Shown here: piece after piece, positions 1 to 8,965 of the stretch
Position numbering within the stretch: the first letter of the stretch is position 1
Layout: every line of letters starts with the position of its first letter
NCBI GenBank assembly: GCA_030651135.1
Contig: JAUSCS010000010.1
Coordinates: forward strand, 96,385-160,384
Origin: Candidatus Woesearchaeota archaeon
GTDB lineage: Archaea > Nanobdellota > Nanobdellia > Woesearchaeales > JACPBO01
Length of the DNA stretch: 64,000 nt
Reading direction: 5' to 3'
The notes under the pieces: model-generated
Databases searched by the model: none
What the model was told of the DNA's origin: nothing
The model's input: only the letters and a program-made list of their open reading frames with translations
Program-made: the position numbers and the translations under genes

Positions 1-2
1 AA

Positions 3-986
3 ACTATTAAAAATCTGGATCTGAGAAACATGCCGCCTTTTGAAAGGCATGAAAAGATATTTGAGATGTGGGATGCATTAAAAGAAGGCGAAACTCTTAA
101 GATAACCAATGACCATGACCCTAAGCCGCTGCATTACCAGTTTGAAGCGGAATTCAATGGAAAATATGAATGGCAGTATGAAAAGCAGGGCCCAAAAGAC
201 TGGATTGTTAAGATTAAAAAAACAGAAAAGATCAGAAAAGAAAATTCAAAGAAAGATGAAATAAAAGCGCTATTAAAACAGCTTCATTCCGGAGCTGATC
301 TCAAAACCTTGAGGAAAAAGGGAAAAGACATTTTCAAAAACATTTCTCCGACAGACCTTGCATTGATAGAGCAGGAGATAATTAAGGAAGGCACAACAAG
401 AGATGAGATGAGAAAGCTCTGCGATGTCCATCTTGAAATAATGAAAGATGACCTTGAAAAAACCAATATGAAGCTGAAGCCAGGCCATCCAATACATACA
501 TTGACAGAAGAGCATAAAATAATCCTCGAATTCATCGATAAATTGGAGCACACAGTTGATTCTTTGAGTTCAGCAAAAGATTTCAGCAAGGTAAAAGAAG
601 AGCTTGAAATGCTTAAGCACATTGCAGAGCATCTTGTTGAGGCTGACAAGCACCATCAGCGGGAGGAAGATGTTCTCTTTCCAATGCTTGAAAAATACGG
701 CGTTACAGAGCCGCCTGCAATAATGAGAGAAGAGCATGTTGATCTGAAGGCAAGGAAAAAGGCATTGAATGAAATTGCAAAAAAGCACAAGATGCCATAT
801 TCTGATTTTGTAAAAAAGGTAAAAGAGCTTGCAGCTTTTATAACTGAAAACCTTCCAAATCACATATACAAAGAAGACAACATACTCTATCCGATGGCAA
901 TTAAGGTTATTCCTGAAAGCAAATGGCCAAAGATAAAGCAAGGGTGCGACAGAATAGGCTACTGCTGCTTTACGCCGGAGCATTAG
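3..986 (+). CDS. DUF2249-DUF438-hemerythrin protein, 5' end outside window
   Basis: The frame is open to the window edge. The residues before the first internal ATG (position 30) read as the usual DUF2249 opening (LDLRN-MPPFERH), so the true start lies upstream. Domain order is DUF2249 (to about residue 75, with NDHDPKPLHYQ), DUF438 (about 80-150, LCDVH...PGHPIHTL), then a four-helix HHE hemerythrin domain with the expected His/Glu ligands (EEH, HHQREEDVLFP, EEH, HIYKED). Family knowledge points to a di-iron protein for O2, NO or redox sensing. No PAS domain follows, unlike some bacterial DUF438 proteins. The stop codon overlaps the Shine-Dalgarno of the next gene, so the two are one operon. 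Confidence 0.85.
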   Translation, partial: TIKNLDLRNMPPFERHEKIFEMWDALKEGETLKITNDHDPKPLHYQFEAEFNGKYEWQYEKQGPKDWIVKIKKTEKIRKENSKKDEIKALLKQLHSGADLKTLRKKGKDIFKNISPTDLALIEQEIIKEGTTRDEMRKLCDVHLEIMKDDLEKTNMKLKPGHPIHTLTEEHKIILEFIDKLEHTVDSLSSAKDFSKVKEELEMLKHIAEHLVEADKHHQREEDVLFPMLEKYGVTEPPAIMREEHVDLKARKKALNEIAKKHKMPYSDFVKKVKELAAFITENLPNHIYKEDNILYPMAIKVIPESKWPKIKQGCDRIGYCCFTPEH

Positions 987-995
987 GAGGAACAT

Positions 996-1586
996 ATGAC
1001 AAACAAAAGCCCAACAGACATGTCAAAAACCACCCATCACAAAGGGTTGGCATGTCGCTATTGTCCGCCGCATCAGGTGGTTTTTGAGCACACCAAAATT
1101 CCACATATTGATGTGGTTTACAGAGTAAACCGCCATTCACAGAATGGTGGAATTTTCAGTGTTTTAAGAGCAGAGCATGATGTAGTTTTAGGCCTGCTGG
1201 ACAAATTAGAGGAAAACTTTGGGAAGAAAGATTTAAAATCTTCTGAAAAGAACATTGCAATATTGGAAAAAGAGTTCAACAAGCACTCTTTAAACAAAGA
1301 GGAAAAGGCACTATTCCCTGAAATCGAGAAATTCATGCCAAGGGAAGGCGGGCCTACTGGGATGATGGTCATTGAGCATGAAGACCTGGTCAAGTCTATA
1401 AAAAACTGCAAAGATGCAGTAAAAGCCGGGGATTTTAATAAATTAGATTACAACGGAAGCCATATTATCAATCTTCTGCGGCAGCACATAGACAAGGAGA
1501 ACAATATGCTCTTTATGATGGCCGACATGCATCTTGATGAAAAGCAGAAAAAGGCAATATCTGAGAAATTCAAGAAGTTTGATTAA
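996..1586 (+). CDS. hemerythrin-domain protein
   Basis: A 196-residue protein. Residues about 50-185 form a hemerythrin HHE domain: AEHD, FNKHSLNKEEKALFPEIE, IEHEDL and HIDKENNMLF carry the iron-ligand pattern. The first 50 residues hold a CRYC motif and several His, possibly a small metal site. AGGAGG precedes the ATG at 996 and begins inside the upstream stop region, so it is translated with the preceding DUF438 hemerythrin. The two are probably partners in oxygen or nitric-oxide sensing or storage; that role is inferred. Confidence 0.8.
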   Translation: MTNKSPTDMSKTTHHKGLACRYCPPHQVVFEHTKIPHIDVVYRVNRHSQNGGIFSVLRAEHDVVLGLLDKLEENFGKKDLKSSEKNIAILEKEFNKHSLNKEEKALFPEIEKFMPREGGPTGMMVIEHEDLVKSIKNCKDAVKAGDFNKLDYNGSHIINLLRQHIDKENNMLFMMADMHLDEKQKKAISEKFKKFD

Positions 1587-1640
1587 ATGTGCAGTATTCC
1601 TATAATAAAATTCTGAACACAAAACTATTTTTATGGTTGC

Positions 1641-2624
1641 CTATTCCCCTAATCTCTGCTTTAAATCTTGTATGACATTCACCGGAGTTGGATCAATCCC
1701 ATATTCCAGAGCAAGATAATAAGAAGCCCAGTCTCCGATAATGACAGCAGTAAACATCTTGAGCAGCAGATTGTTGCCTTTCATGACCATCTCTGTTATG
1801 CCGACTTTCTTGCTTTTTATAAGCTCTTTTGTGATTCTTATCCTGTCCTTCACCCTTTTGTAGTCATCTTCATCCTCTATTATCACAACGTAATATTCTC
1901 CTTTAAGGTTTGCAAAGCCGACAAGCTCGTTATGGTCTAATTCAGGAAAAACATTTGCAAACGCATGAACTTTTGAGTTTTCATTGAAGTCCTGCTTCCA
2001 TCTTATGCCTATTGCCCTGTATCTTTCAGAGCTGTAAATCAAGGGGATCTTGTCTTTTAGCTTTAATGCCAGTTCCTCGCCTTTTTCTTTCAATGCAGCC
2101 ATGTTTATAGAATTGACGAGCTCTTGCACTTCTGAAAATCTGTTTGGTATCAGTTTTGAATTAGTCAATATAGTTAGCATTGCAAAGAAGCTGTAAGGCA
2201 TTGCATTCCTTGGCTGCATCTTAGCCGGGATCTTTACAAAAGGAATGTTGCTTGTCCTGCATAATGTTTCGAGCTTTCCGCCGGATGTTATTGCAACGAT
2301 CTTTGAGCCGATTCTCAATGCATTCCTGAATGCGCTTATTGTTTCTTCTGTGTTGCCTGAATAAGAAGAGGCAATAACCAAAGTCTTGTTGTTTGCGCTT
2401 GGCGGCAGAGAATAATCCCGGTTTACATTTATATTGACTTTTGTGTCAGCAAGATAACACTTCAATATGTCGCCTGCAATAGCAGAGCCGCCCATGCCGC
2501 ATACTATAATATGATCAACCTCACCAACAACTCTTACATTACTGGCTAATCTGATGGCCTCTTTAACCTGCGCTACAAAGTCTTCTATCACACTCTTCAT
2601 ATCCTCTTTATCAATATCTTCCAT
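1641..2624 (-). CDS. bifunctional phosphoglucose/phosphomannose isomerase (SIS domains)
   Basis: A 327-residue protein with two SIS domains. Visible motifs are VCGMGGSAIAGD near the N-terminus, the sugar-phosphate loop SSYSGNTEET, and the C-terminal QDLKQRL tail typical of the archaeal PGI/PMI family. It should interconvert glucose-6-P or mannose-6-P with fructose-6-P in the cytoplasm. It is a monocistronic, probably leaderless gene: on the minus strand a TATA-like AATTTATATAATAG lies about 20-33 bases before the ATG. Length matches the family. Confidence 0.88.
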   Translation of the reverse strand: MEDIDKEDMKSVIEDFVAQVKEAIRLASNVRVVGEVDHIIVCGMGGSAIAGDILKCYLADTKVNINVNRDYSLPPSANNKTLVIASSYSGNTEETISAFRNALRIGSKIVAITSGGKLETLCRTSNIPFVKIPAKMQPRNAMPYSFFAMLTILTNSKLIPNRFSEVQELVNSINMAALKEKGEELALKLKDKIPLIYSSERYRAIGIRWKQDFNENSKVHAFANVFPELDHNELVGFANLKGEYYVVIIEDEDDYKRVKDRIRITKELIKSKKVGITEMVMKGNNLLLKMFTAVIIGDWASYYLALEYGIDPTPVNVIQDLKQRLGE

Positions 2625-2951
2625 AGAAAGCCAGAAAGAGAGCTATTATATAAATTTTATTAATATGTATACTCACGGACAAAATCTATTGAGTAATAGT
2701 TGTCCGTTCGTAATAAGTAAAAGGCATATTTATTGCTCAAATTTTTGTGCCTTTTACTATAATCACGTAAATCTTAGTGTTTGAGAAGTTCCCTTGCGAG
2801 TATTGGAGTGAACCACCCCCTCCAATATAACGATATAAAATTCCTATTGCCTTGTCTGAACTGTTTTCATTTATAAGCCTTTCTAAGTTTTTTGTAGTAA
2901 AACGTATACTGGATTTAGGGCATTAAAGTTAATGAAGAAAAAGCAAAACCC
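2625..2951. other. gene-free stretch with three strong hairpins
   Basis: No convincing coding frame. Three perfect inverted repeats follow each other: CGGACAA/TTGTCCG (2676-2682 with 2700-2706), AGTAAAAGGCA/TGCCTTTTACT (2716-2726 with 2748-2758) and TATTGGAG/CTCCAATA (2801-2808 with 2820-2827). The right part is AT-rich filler. It could be a structured RNA, a terminator cluster or a decayed element. Confidence 0.45.
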
Positions 2952-3107
2952 CTATTTTTCAATATCCTCCCAGTCTTCTTTTTTGTCAATCTCATCTGGC
3001 TTTTCGTCATCATCGTCATAGCCTTCCAAGTCCTGCGTATCAACCTCTTCATCAGAATCCTCTTCGTTATCTTCATCTAAAAACTTGGGTTTCTCTTTTT
3101 TCGCCAT
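2952..3107 (-). CDS. small acidic protein (51 aa)
   Basis: The minus strand encodes 51 residues beginning MAKKEKPKF, then a highly acidic body (DEDNEEDSDEE, GYDDDDEKPDE) ending in KKEDWEDIEK. The ATG is preceded by GAGAGGTGAT at good spacing, which supports translation. No catalytic motif; probably disordered. An acidic tail or partner of a nucleic-acid-binding complex is possible. I do not recognise a named family. Confidence 0.6.
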   Translation of the reverse strand: MAKKEKPKFLDEDNEEDSDEEVDTQDLEGYDDDDEKPDEIDKKEDWEDIEK

Positions 3108-3259
3108 CGAATCACCTCTCAGAAACTAACTTGATTTTTTCTTTAGGCCAAAACTTATAAATATATTGCTGATTTAATATATATTTTGGAATAATATCTT
3201 TTTATTATATATGTCAAATAATATATAAATTTTAATATAAAAATCCGAATTTTTAATCT

Positions 3260-4111
3260 ATGATAGTTTTATCGCATTACCAGGCAGCAGAGCTATTGAA
3301 TGCATTAAATAAAGAATTAAGCGAAATTGATGTCTCTCTTGATTTAGGTATAACCGAAAGCAAGGTTAAAATTGACAAAAACAGTTTTATTTTAATTAAA
3401 AATGACGAAACAGAAAAAATAACTATTGATGATGTTAAAAAAATAATCAAGGACAACAAGGTCTGTTTTTTAATAAAAGAGAATAAAATCATAAAAATAC
3501 AGTTCTTTTCAGAAAAAACCAATAGATTTTACAAGTTATTTCCGACCGGCATCGATATTCCGCCCACTGTTGAGATTTCTGGGATAAGGATGCATGTTAC
3601 AAAGGAATATGATCCGTATAAAGACGCTATCAAGAAGATCGAAAACATAATGCCGACCAAGGGAAAAGTCCTTGATACATGCACCGGGCTAGGTTATACT
3701 GCGATAATGGCTGCAAAAAATGGAGCGGACTTAGTTGTCAGCTGTGAAAAGGATAAAAACATCCTTGAAATACAGAAATACAATCCATGGTCTAGCGAGT
3801 TATTTAGCTTGAAAAATATAAAAATTATAAATAATGACATGATGAAGCAAATTAAGAAGTTTTCAGAGCAGGAATTTGACAGGATTGTCCATGATCCGCC
3901 CAGCCTGAAGATTGCTGGAGAGCTTTATTCCTTGGAATTTTATAAAGAGCTTTACAGAGTGCTGAAGAACAGAGGAATTATTTATCATTATACAGGATCG
4001 CCAGGAGAAAAGAAAGGCATAGATGTTGTTTCCGGGGTTATGAAGAGAATGAAAGAAGCAGGGTTTAGAGAATTGAAAAGAGTGCATTACGGGGTTGCTG
4101 GAAAAAAATAG
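3260..4111 (+). CDS. predicted archaeal SAM-dependent methyltransferase (COG2521-like)
   Basis: A 283-residue protein. The N-terminal 95 residues are a small substrate-binding region. The C-terminal Rossmann methyltransferase has motif I VLDTCTGLGYTA (near residue 137), an acidic SAM loop (CEKDKN) and the DPPS motif (IVHDPPSL) typical of enzymes that methylate planar nitrogen. Substrate unknown, probably RNA or protein. The upstream region 3185-3237 is very AT-rich with TATA boxes, fitting a leaderless transcript. Its stop abuts the convergent permease-methyltransferase gene with no gap. Confidence 0.75.
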   Translation: MIVLSHYQAAELLNALNKELSEIDVSLDLGITESKVKIDKNSFILIKNDETEKITIDDVKKIIKDNKVCFLIKENKIIKIQFFSEKTNRFYKLFPTGIDIPPTVEISGIRMHVTKEYDPYKDAIKKIENIMPTKGKVLDTCTGLGYTAIMAAKNGADLVVSCEKDKNILEIQKYNPWSSELFSLKNIKIINNDMMKQIKKFSEQEFDRIVHDPPSLKIAGELYSLEFYKELYRVLKNRGIIYHYTGSPGEKKGIDVVSGVMKRMKEAGFRELKRVHYGVAGKK

Positions 4112-6013
4112 TCAGCTGACAACATTCCTCTCCTTCACGCCATAAATATAAACATATTCCCAGAACAATCCTCCCTTCCTGATCACAGCGACATTAAATC
4201 CGGAATCCCTGAAGACTTCTTTTATTTTCACATTATTCCTGATCCATTCCTTTGTCGGGATTATATAGAAGAACTTGTCATATTCTACAAAGCAGATTTT
4301 ATCGCCTTTTTTCATCCTCTTGTTGAGCTGCATTAAGACGTTTTTCACTTTCTGGACATAAGAGAGCATGCCGACTGAAACAACAACATCAACTTTTGGA
4401 ACATTTGGATGCACTCTTTCCGCATGATGCGGGTCATGAATCAATGTAACGTGCTTATGGCCTTTTTTTCTCAATCTGTTTCCTGTAATCCTCAGATCCC
4501 TTTCTGAGATGTCTGTTGCATAGATCCTTCCATCTTTTCCAACTTCTTCTGCAAGGTGCATTGTCAATGTTCCGACATTGCAGCCGAATTCAAGCATTGT
4601 TTTTCCTTTTGTGCTGCCAATAATGCTTATTATTTGTTTTCTTGCGCTGAGAGGAAGGGAAAGTTTTTCCGTCCATAATGTCAGATAAGCAAATGCATCT
4701 TCTATTTTTCTTATCATGCCTGGATCATAATAAAGCTCCAGAAGGAAGTAAAGCGGAATGCCTAGAGCAAGAAGCGACAATGCAGTGAACAAGGAATTCC
4801 AGGCGTCTTTTGATGAAAAGAGCCAGCTTAAAATAATCGCCAGGAAGAACAGGCTTATAATGGCCGTGCCTATTTTAGCAAATGGAACTTTAAATGTTCT
4901 CCTGAGATTGGCTTTTTTTATCCTTAATATCGGGATTGCCAGGATAATGAGTATATACATCAGGATAACAAGCGGGACAAGCAGCGAGAGTATCTTTTCG
5001 TACAAGCCGATTGCCAGAAAAACAACTATTATCGAAACAACTGTCTGGAATATGACTGCCTTGTACGGAGTTTTGTATTTCTCATGTATTTTTGCAAACC
5101 CCGAAGGAAAAAGCTTGTCTCGGGCAAGCGCAAGTATCAGCCTTGGGCCGGCTATTATGCCTGATGCTGCTGATCCGATAAGTATGAGATAAACCCCAAT
5201 CCCGCTTATGTAATCCCCGAATCTGCCGAAAAGCAGAAGCGAGAGGTTGTTTATAGGAGCAGGGAATGTTGAAAGCTTTTCAGCTGAAAAAACACCGAGC
5301 AATGCAAATGCCGTCAATACGCCGACCACACCCATTATTGCAGTTGACCAGAGCAATGCCCTGGGAATTGCCTTTTCAGGGTTTTTTGTTTCTTCTGCCA
5401 GATAAGTTGCTGCTTCCCAGCCAAAGAATGTTTCTGCAATGAAAAATATTGTTATTAATATTGAAACTGGCGGCTTTGTAAAGAAAGGCGAGAAATTTCC
5501 AATGTTCAGATGGAAGAAAGACAATATGACAAATAATGAAACAAGGCCGACAGTTATCGCGGCAAAGAAGATCATTGTTGCAGAGCTTGCTTCCAGGCCG
5601 AGATAGGCTATTATGTTCAGGATGATTATGAAGATCAGGCTGATTATGATCTTGTAAATCAAAGGAAATTGCGTTGGCGTGAGATAATTTATTGCAGTAA
5701 CAATAAGCAGTGTTGTTGTTATGTTCTCAGTGAGCCATGCTGTCCATCCGACCAGAAAAGAGGTAAATCTTCCATAAGTCTGTTTTGCAAATTCATAGAC
5801 TCCGCCAGCTTTTGGGAATAATGAGACAAGCTCAGAGAAGCAGAGTGCAATATAGATCGAAACAACAGACATTATGATCCATGCAATCAAAGAGGCATTC
5901 CCTGCATAATAGGCTCCTAAAGCCGGACCGATAAACAAGCCAGTGCCCACCATGGAGCTGATCGATAAGGCCAGGATTGTGATGAATCCAAGGGATCGCT
6001 TTAATTCTGCCAT
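4112..6013 (-). CDS. APC-type amino-acid permease fused to a C-terminal methyltransferase domain
   Basis: A 633-residue protein. Residues 1 to about 425 form a 12-helix APC transporter (start SISSMVGTGLFIGPALG, GGVYEFAK, then AAGPRLILALARDKLFP-like loop). After the last helix, residues about 425-633 form a soluble class I methyltransferase with motif I MLEFGCNVGTLTMHLA and acidic loop YATDISERDL. The reading frame is continuous through the junction, so this looks like a real fusion. ACTTTATAAATAG about 25-35 bases upstream suggests a leaderless start. The fusion partner may act on the transported compound or on a membrane substrate; this is inference. Confidence 0.85.
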   Translation of the reverse strand: MAELKRSLGFITILALSISSMVGTGLFIGPALGAYYAGNASLIAWIIMSVVSIYIALCFSELVSLFPKAGGVYEFAKQTYGRFTSFLVGWTAWLTENITTTLLIVTAINYLTPTQFPLIYKIIISLIFIIILNIIAYLGLEASSATMIFFAAITVGLVSLFVILSFFHLNIGNFSPFFTKPPVSILITIFFIAETFFGWEAATYLAEETKNPEKAIPRALLWSTAIMGVVGVLTAFALLGVFSAEKLSTFPAPINNLSLLLFGRFGDYISGIGVYLILIGSAASGIIAGPRLILALARDKLFPSGFAKIHEKYKTPYKAVIFQTVVSIIVVFLAIGLYEKILSLLVPLVILMYILIILAIPILRIKKANLRRTFKVPFAKIGTAIISLFFLAIILSWLFSSKDAWNSLFTALSLLALGIPLYFLLELYYDPGMIRKIEDAFAYLTLWTEKLSLPLSARKQIISIIGSTKGKTMLEFGCNVGTLTMHLAEEVGKDGRIYATDISERDLRITGNRLRKKGHKHVTLIHDPHHAERVHPNVPKVDVVVSVGMLSYVQKVKNVLMQLNKRMKKGDKICFVEYDKFFYIIPTKEWIRNNVKIKEVFRDSGFNVAVIRKGGLFWEYVYIYGVKERNVVS

Positions 6014-6120
6014 GGCACTAGTTTAAATATTGCTATTTATAAAGTATTATGGTAAAATAATAATCATTATTTAGTAGTAAAAATAGAAAGATTTATAAAT
6101 AAAATCAGCATTATCCCTAT

Positions 6121-7539
6121 ATGATGGATAGAAAAAGTCGAACAAGCGTAATAAAAAACAATATAGCAGATATAGTTAAGAATCCTGAAAAAATCTGGCT
6201 AGGCGCAAAAAAACTTTTTTGGCAAACACCTGCAGAAATACTTGTCGGAGCAAGTTTAATATGCGCTCTTTCTGGCGGCATAACATATATGTTTTGCAGC
6301 AGCAAAACACCCCTGGCATTTTCTGAAATAACGCAGATCAAAAGAGATGCGCAGTATGCAGGCATAGAAGTTCCAGCTGCTACTTCATACCTTGCCGGTC
6401 TTAATGACATAAATATGAAAATCTTTGAACGCTCAAATTTAGCAAATAGCGGCGGAAAATTATCCCTTAGAAAGTTTGCATTTGAGCTAGAGGTTGAGAT
6501 GGATCCGGCATTAACGCACCACCACCATCCGCTTTATTTATTACTAAAAACAGTTCCAGAGGATGCAAAAAAATTCAAGGATGAGCTTAAAGAATTTGAT
6601 GAAGCAAGAAATGAGATTCAACCAGTGGCTCAGACTTTTGAAAAATCATGGAAAGTAAAAAGGCAGGATTACGACAAGCCTGTTGTGAAAACACGAACTT
6701 ATACTGATTCTGATGGCAACACCCATACAGAAACATATGTTGAATATGAATATGACTATTCCATTTACTTTCATACATACTTTAATGATATCGGAGAGAG
6801 AGCATCAAAAAACCTAGATGAGTTTTTAAAAAAGCATCCAGAGCTAAAATACGGCAAAGTCATAAGAACAGCATCTCAAACCAATGCAGAGGGTGAATGG
6901 GCAGCTGAAGTAAGCAGAGACAAAAATGCGAGACTTGATAAAATTACTCTGGAAAGGATTGCATCTACTTGGAAAATCGGCTCAACATTTAATGGAAATT
7001 TGTCGGTAATTGGCCAATATTTGAGGGAACTCAAAAAGGATGCCAATGTCTGGAGGCAGACTAAAGATAAAGTTAAGCCCCAATACAAAACAAGAAAAGA
7101 AACAACAAGCTGGCCAGGCCCGCCAGAATATCTTATGTGCCAGCAAGCTAAAGATGACGGGCTTGAAATGCAAAAATCAATCAATGAAATATTCGCAGGA
7201 ATAGGCTTGGCAGAAAACCAGCTGCCATTGCTTGAAGCTGACACCAGAGAGATAATTGCTGTTGAGCTTGACCGCAAAAAAGGCAATTCTAAACAAATAT
7301 ACAACAGAATGATGGACAGGTGCAAGAAGGTTTATGCAGCTAACTTCAAGAAAGGCTTTGATGTAAGTGACAAAAAAACATATATTGTTGGGCTTATGCT
7401 TGTATTAGGGGCATTTGCCGGTGGATTATTGGGGTTGGGCGTTGATAGGGCTGCAGAAAAATATGGCTGGTGGGATCCGGAAACACATACTGCTGAAAAT
7501 GCTTTTAGCAGATATCGGAAATATAAACAGCATTACTAA
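6121..7539 (+). CDS. membrane-anchored protein of unknown function
   Basis: A 472-residue protein that I do not recognise. One hydrophobic segment lies near residues 38-60 (EILVGASLICALSGGITYM) and another near 425-445 (YIVGLMLVLGAFAGGLLGLG). Between them is a 360-residue mostly hydrophilic, probably helical domain with a HHHHP cluster and a YTDSDGNTHTE loop. The topology suggests an extracytoplasmic domain between two helices. The gene starts at ATGATG, 25-30 bases after TTTATAAATAAAA, so it is probably leaderless and monocistronic. Confidence 0.6.
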   Translation: MMDRKSRTSVIKNNIADIVKNPEKIWLGAKKLFWQTPAEILVGASLICALSGGITYMFCSSKTPLAFSEITQIKRDAQYAGIEVPAATSYLAGLNDINMKIFERSNLANSGGKLSLRKFAFELEVEMDPALTHHHHPLYLLLKTVPEDAKKFKDELKEFDEARNEIQPVAQTFEKSWKVKRQDYDKPVVKTRTYTDSDGNTHTETYVEYEYDYSIYFHTYFNDIGERASKNLDEFLKKHPELKYGKVIRTASQTNAEGEWAAEVSRDKNARLDKITLERIASTWKIGSTFNGNLSVIGQYLRELKKDANVWRQTKDKVKPQYKTRKETTSWPGPPEYLMCQQAKDDGLEMQKSINEIFAGIGLAENQLPLLEADTREIIAVELDRKKGNSKQIYNRMMDRCKKVYAANFKKGFDVSDKKTYIVGLMLVLGAFAGGLLGLGVDRAAEKYGWWDPETHTAENAFSRYRKYKQHY

Positions 7540-7592
7540 ATTCGTAGCACATCATAAAAACATTTATATAATGAAATTTTATTCTATTGCTG

Positions 7593-8177
7593 ATGGATTA
7601 CTTTGACTTGAAGTTTAAAGAAAGCGGAAACATCGAATCTCTTTTTTCTGACTGCTTTGGAAGGGCGTGCAGGCTGTTGGGATTCAATCTCAATGAAGAA
7701 TATAACTCTCACAGGGAAGACAAAGGCAATTTTATGAAATTTGAGGACGATGCTGTGATTTACATTATAAAGCTGTGCAGCTCTTTTGTAAATCCCTCTG
7801 CAAGAGCAAGGTTCAGCAGGTATGTAAACGACAAGCAGGAGATTATAAATATTGTTGAGAAAAAAGACAGCAGGCTGAAATTTATATTTTACAAAACAAA
7901 TGCCGATTTTCTGCTGCTGAGCTTCGGAATTGTTTCTGATGATCAAATTAATCATGAAAGCTCAATTGAAATGGGCAAGTACTGCTACAGATTTGCATCC
8001 GCCTACAGGCAGGAGCTAAGATTCGGTGATGATGATCTGGGCAGCGTACTGATGAAGATGGCAGCCAACTTTGAGAAATATGCTGATATCCTTGCATGTA
8101 TGAAAAGAAACCAGTTCAGCCCCTATAAGATGTACAATGATGATGAATTCTCTGCTTTGGTGGATAAAATTCATTGA
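7593..8177 (+). CDS. hypothetical protein, probably frameshifted near its 3' end
   Basis: About 194 residues, no recognised domain; it is acidic and helical (FSDCFGRACRLLGF, YCYRFASAYRQEL). A TTG lies six bases earlier, but the ATG at 7593 fits better because CATTTATATAATG sits 25-33 bases upstream, as in a leaderless gene. The frame ends soon after an AAAA run at 8166-8169, and another frame continues as plausible protein to 8283. The annotated end may therefore be an artefact or a recent mutation. Confidence 0.55.
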   Translation: MDYFDLKFKESGNIESLFSDCFGRACRLLGFNLNEEYNSHREDKGNFMKFEDDAVIYIIKLCSSFVNPSARARFSRYVNDKQEIINIVEKKDSRLKFIFYKTNADFLLLSFGIVSDDQINHESSIEMGKYCYRFASAYRQELRFGDDDLGSVLMKMAANFEKYADILACMKRNQFSPYKMYNDDEFSALVDKIH

Positions 8178-8283
8178 TACCCACAGGTCATGGAAGGAAA
8201 CCGGGGCGGGAAAGGAAAAATTAGAAAGCCTGAAAGAAAAGATAAATGACAGAGAGCCGGGCCGTATAACTAAAGTTTTTTGA
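8164..8283 (+). other. probable continuation of the preceding gene in the +1 frame
   Basis: Read in the shifted frame, the sequence after AAAATTC gives KFIDTHRSWKETGAG followed by a Lys/Glu-rich helix and ITKVF, then a stop. Composition is like real coding sequence and continues smoothly from SALVDK if one A of the AAAA run is removed. There is no start codon or ribosome site of its own. Confidence 0.45.
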
Positions 8284-8320
8284 GTAAAGCTTAAAAATAA
8301 CAACGCTTCTTTCATCATTA

Positions 8321-8965
8321 ATGAAAACTCTTTTTATCGCAGCAAAATACAAAGGCGAGGTAAAGATTGATCCAAAGGCATTTGAAAAGCTGCCTGACAG
8401 GGTTGGCTTGGTCAGCTCAGTGCAGTTTCTTGACAGATTAAAGGATATTAAAAAAGATTTTGAAAAATACGGGAAAAAAGCAATTATCGGCGGCCAGATA
8501 CTTGGCTGCGATGCTTCTGCTGCAAAAAACATTGAAAAAAAAGTTGATGCTTTTCTGTATATTGGAGATGGCGCTTTCCATCCTATAGGCATTGCATTGA
8601 AAACAAAGAAGGCTGTATTTACTTATGATCCTGCAGACAATGTTTTTGACAAGATAAGCGATGATGAAATCTTAAAATATAAAAACAGGCAGAAAGGCGC
8701 GTTTCTGAAATATCTGAGTTCAACAAATATCGGAATAATAGTTTCAACAAAGCCAGGGCAGGAAAAGTTAAAGGCAGCGTTAAAGCTAAAAGATCATTTG
8801 GAAAGGAAAGGAAAAAATGCATACATCTTCACCGCAGATAATATTGATCTTAACGAGCTTGAGGACTTTCCATTTATAGAGTGCTGGGTGAATACAGCAT
8901 GCCCAAGATTAAGGGACGATTTCGAAAATACAGCAAAGACAATAATAAATTTAGAGGAAATATGA
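8321..8965 (+). CDS. diphthamide-synthesis DPH2-like protein lacking the first domain
   Basis: A 214-residue homologue of the Dph1/Dph2 family, which transfers the aminocarboxypropyl group of SAM to a histidine of EF-2. Visible are the second-domain signature GGQILGCD (Cys63) and the third-domain signature NTACPRL (Cys194). The family usually has about 330 residues with a first domain carrying a third Cys for the 4Fe-4S cluster. That domain is absent, and the TATA box GCTTAAAAATAAC just before the ATG shows no room for it. The stop overlaps the next start (ATGA), forming a three-gene operon. Confidence 0.72.
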   Translation: MKTLFIAAKYKGEVKIDPKAFEKLPDRVGLVSSVQFLDRLKDIKKDFEKYGKKAIIGGQILGCDASAAKNIEKKVDAFLYIGDGAFHPIGIALKTKKAVFTYDPADNVFDKISDDEILKYKNRQKGAFLKYLSSTNIGIIVSTKPGQEKLKAALKLKDHLERKGKNAYIFTADNIDLNELEDFPFIECWVNTACPRLRDDFENTAKTIINLEEI

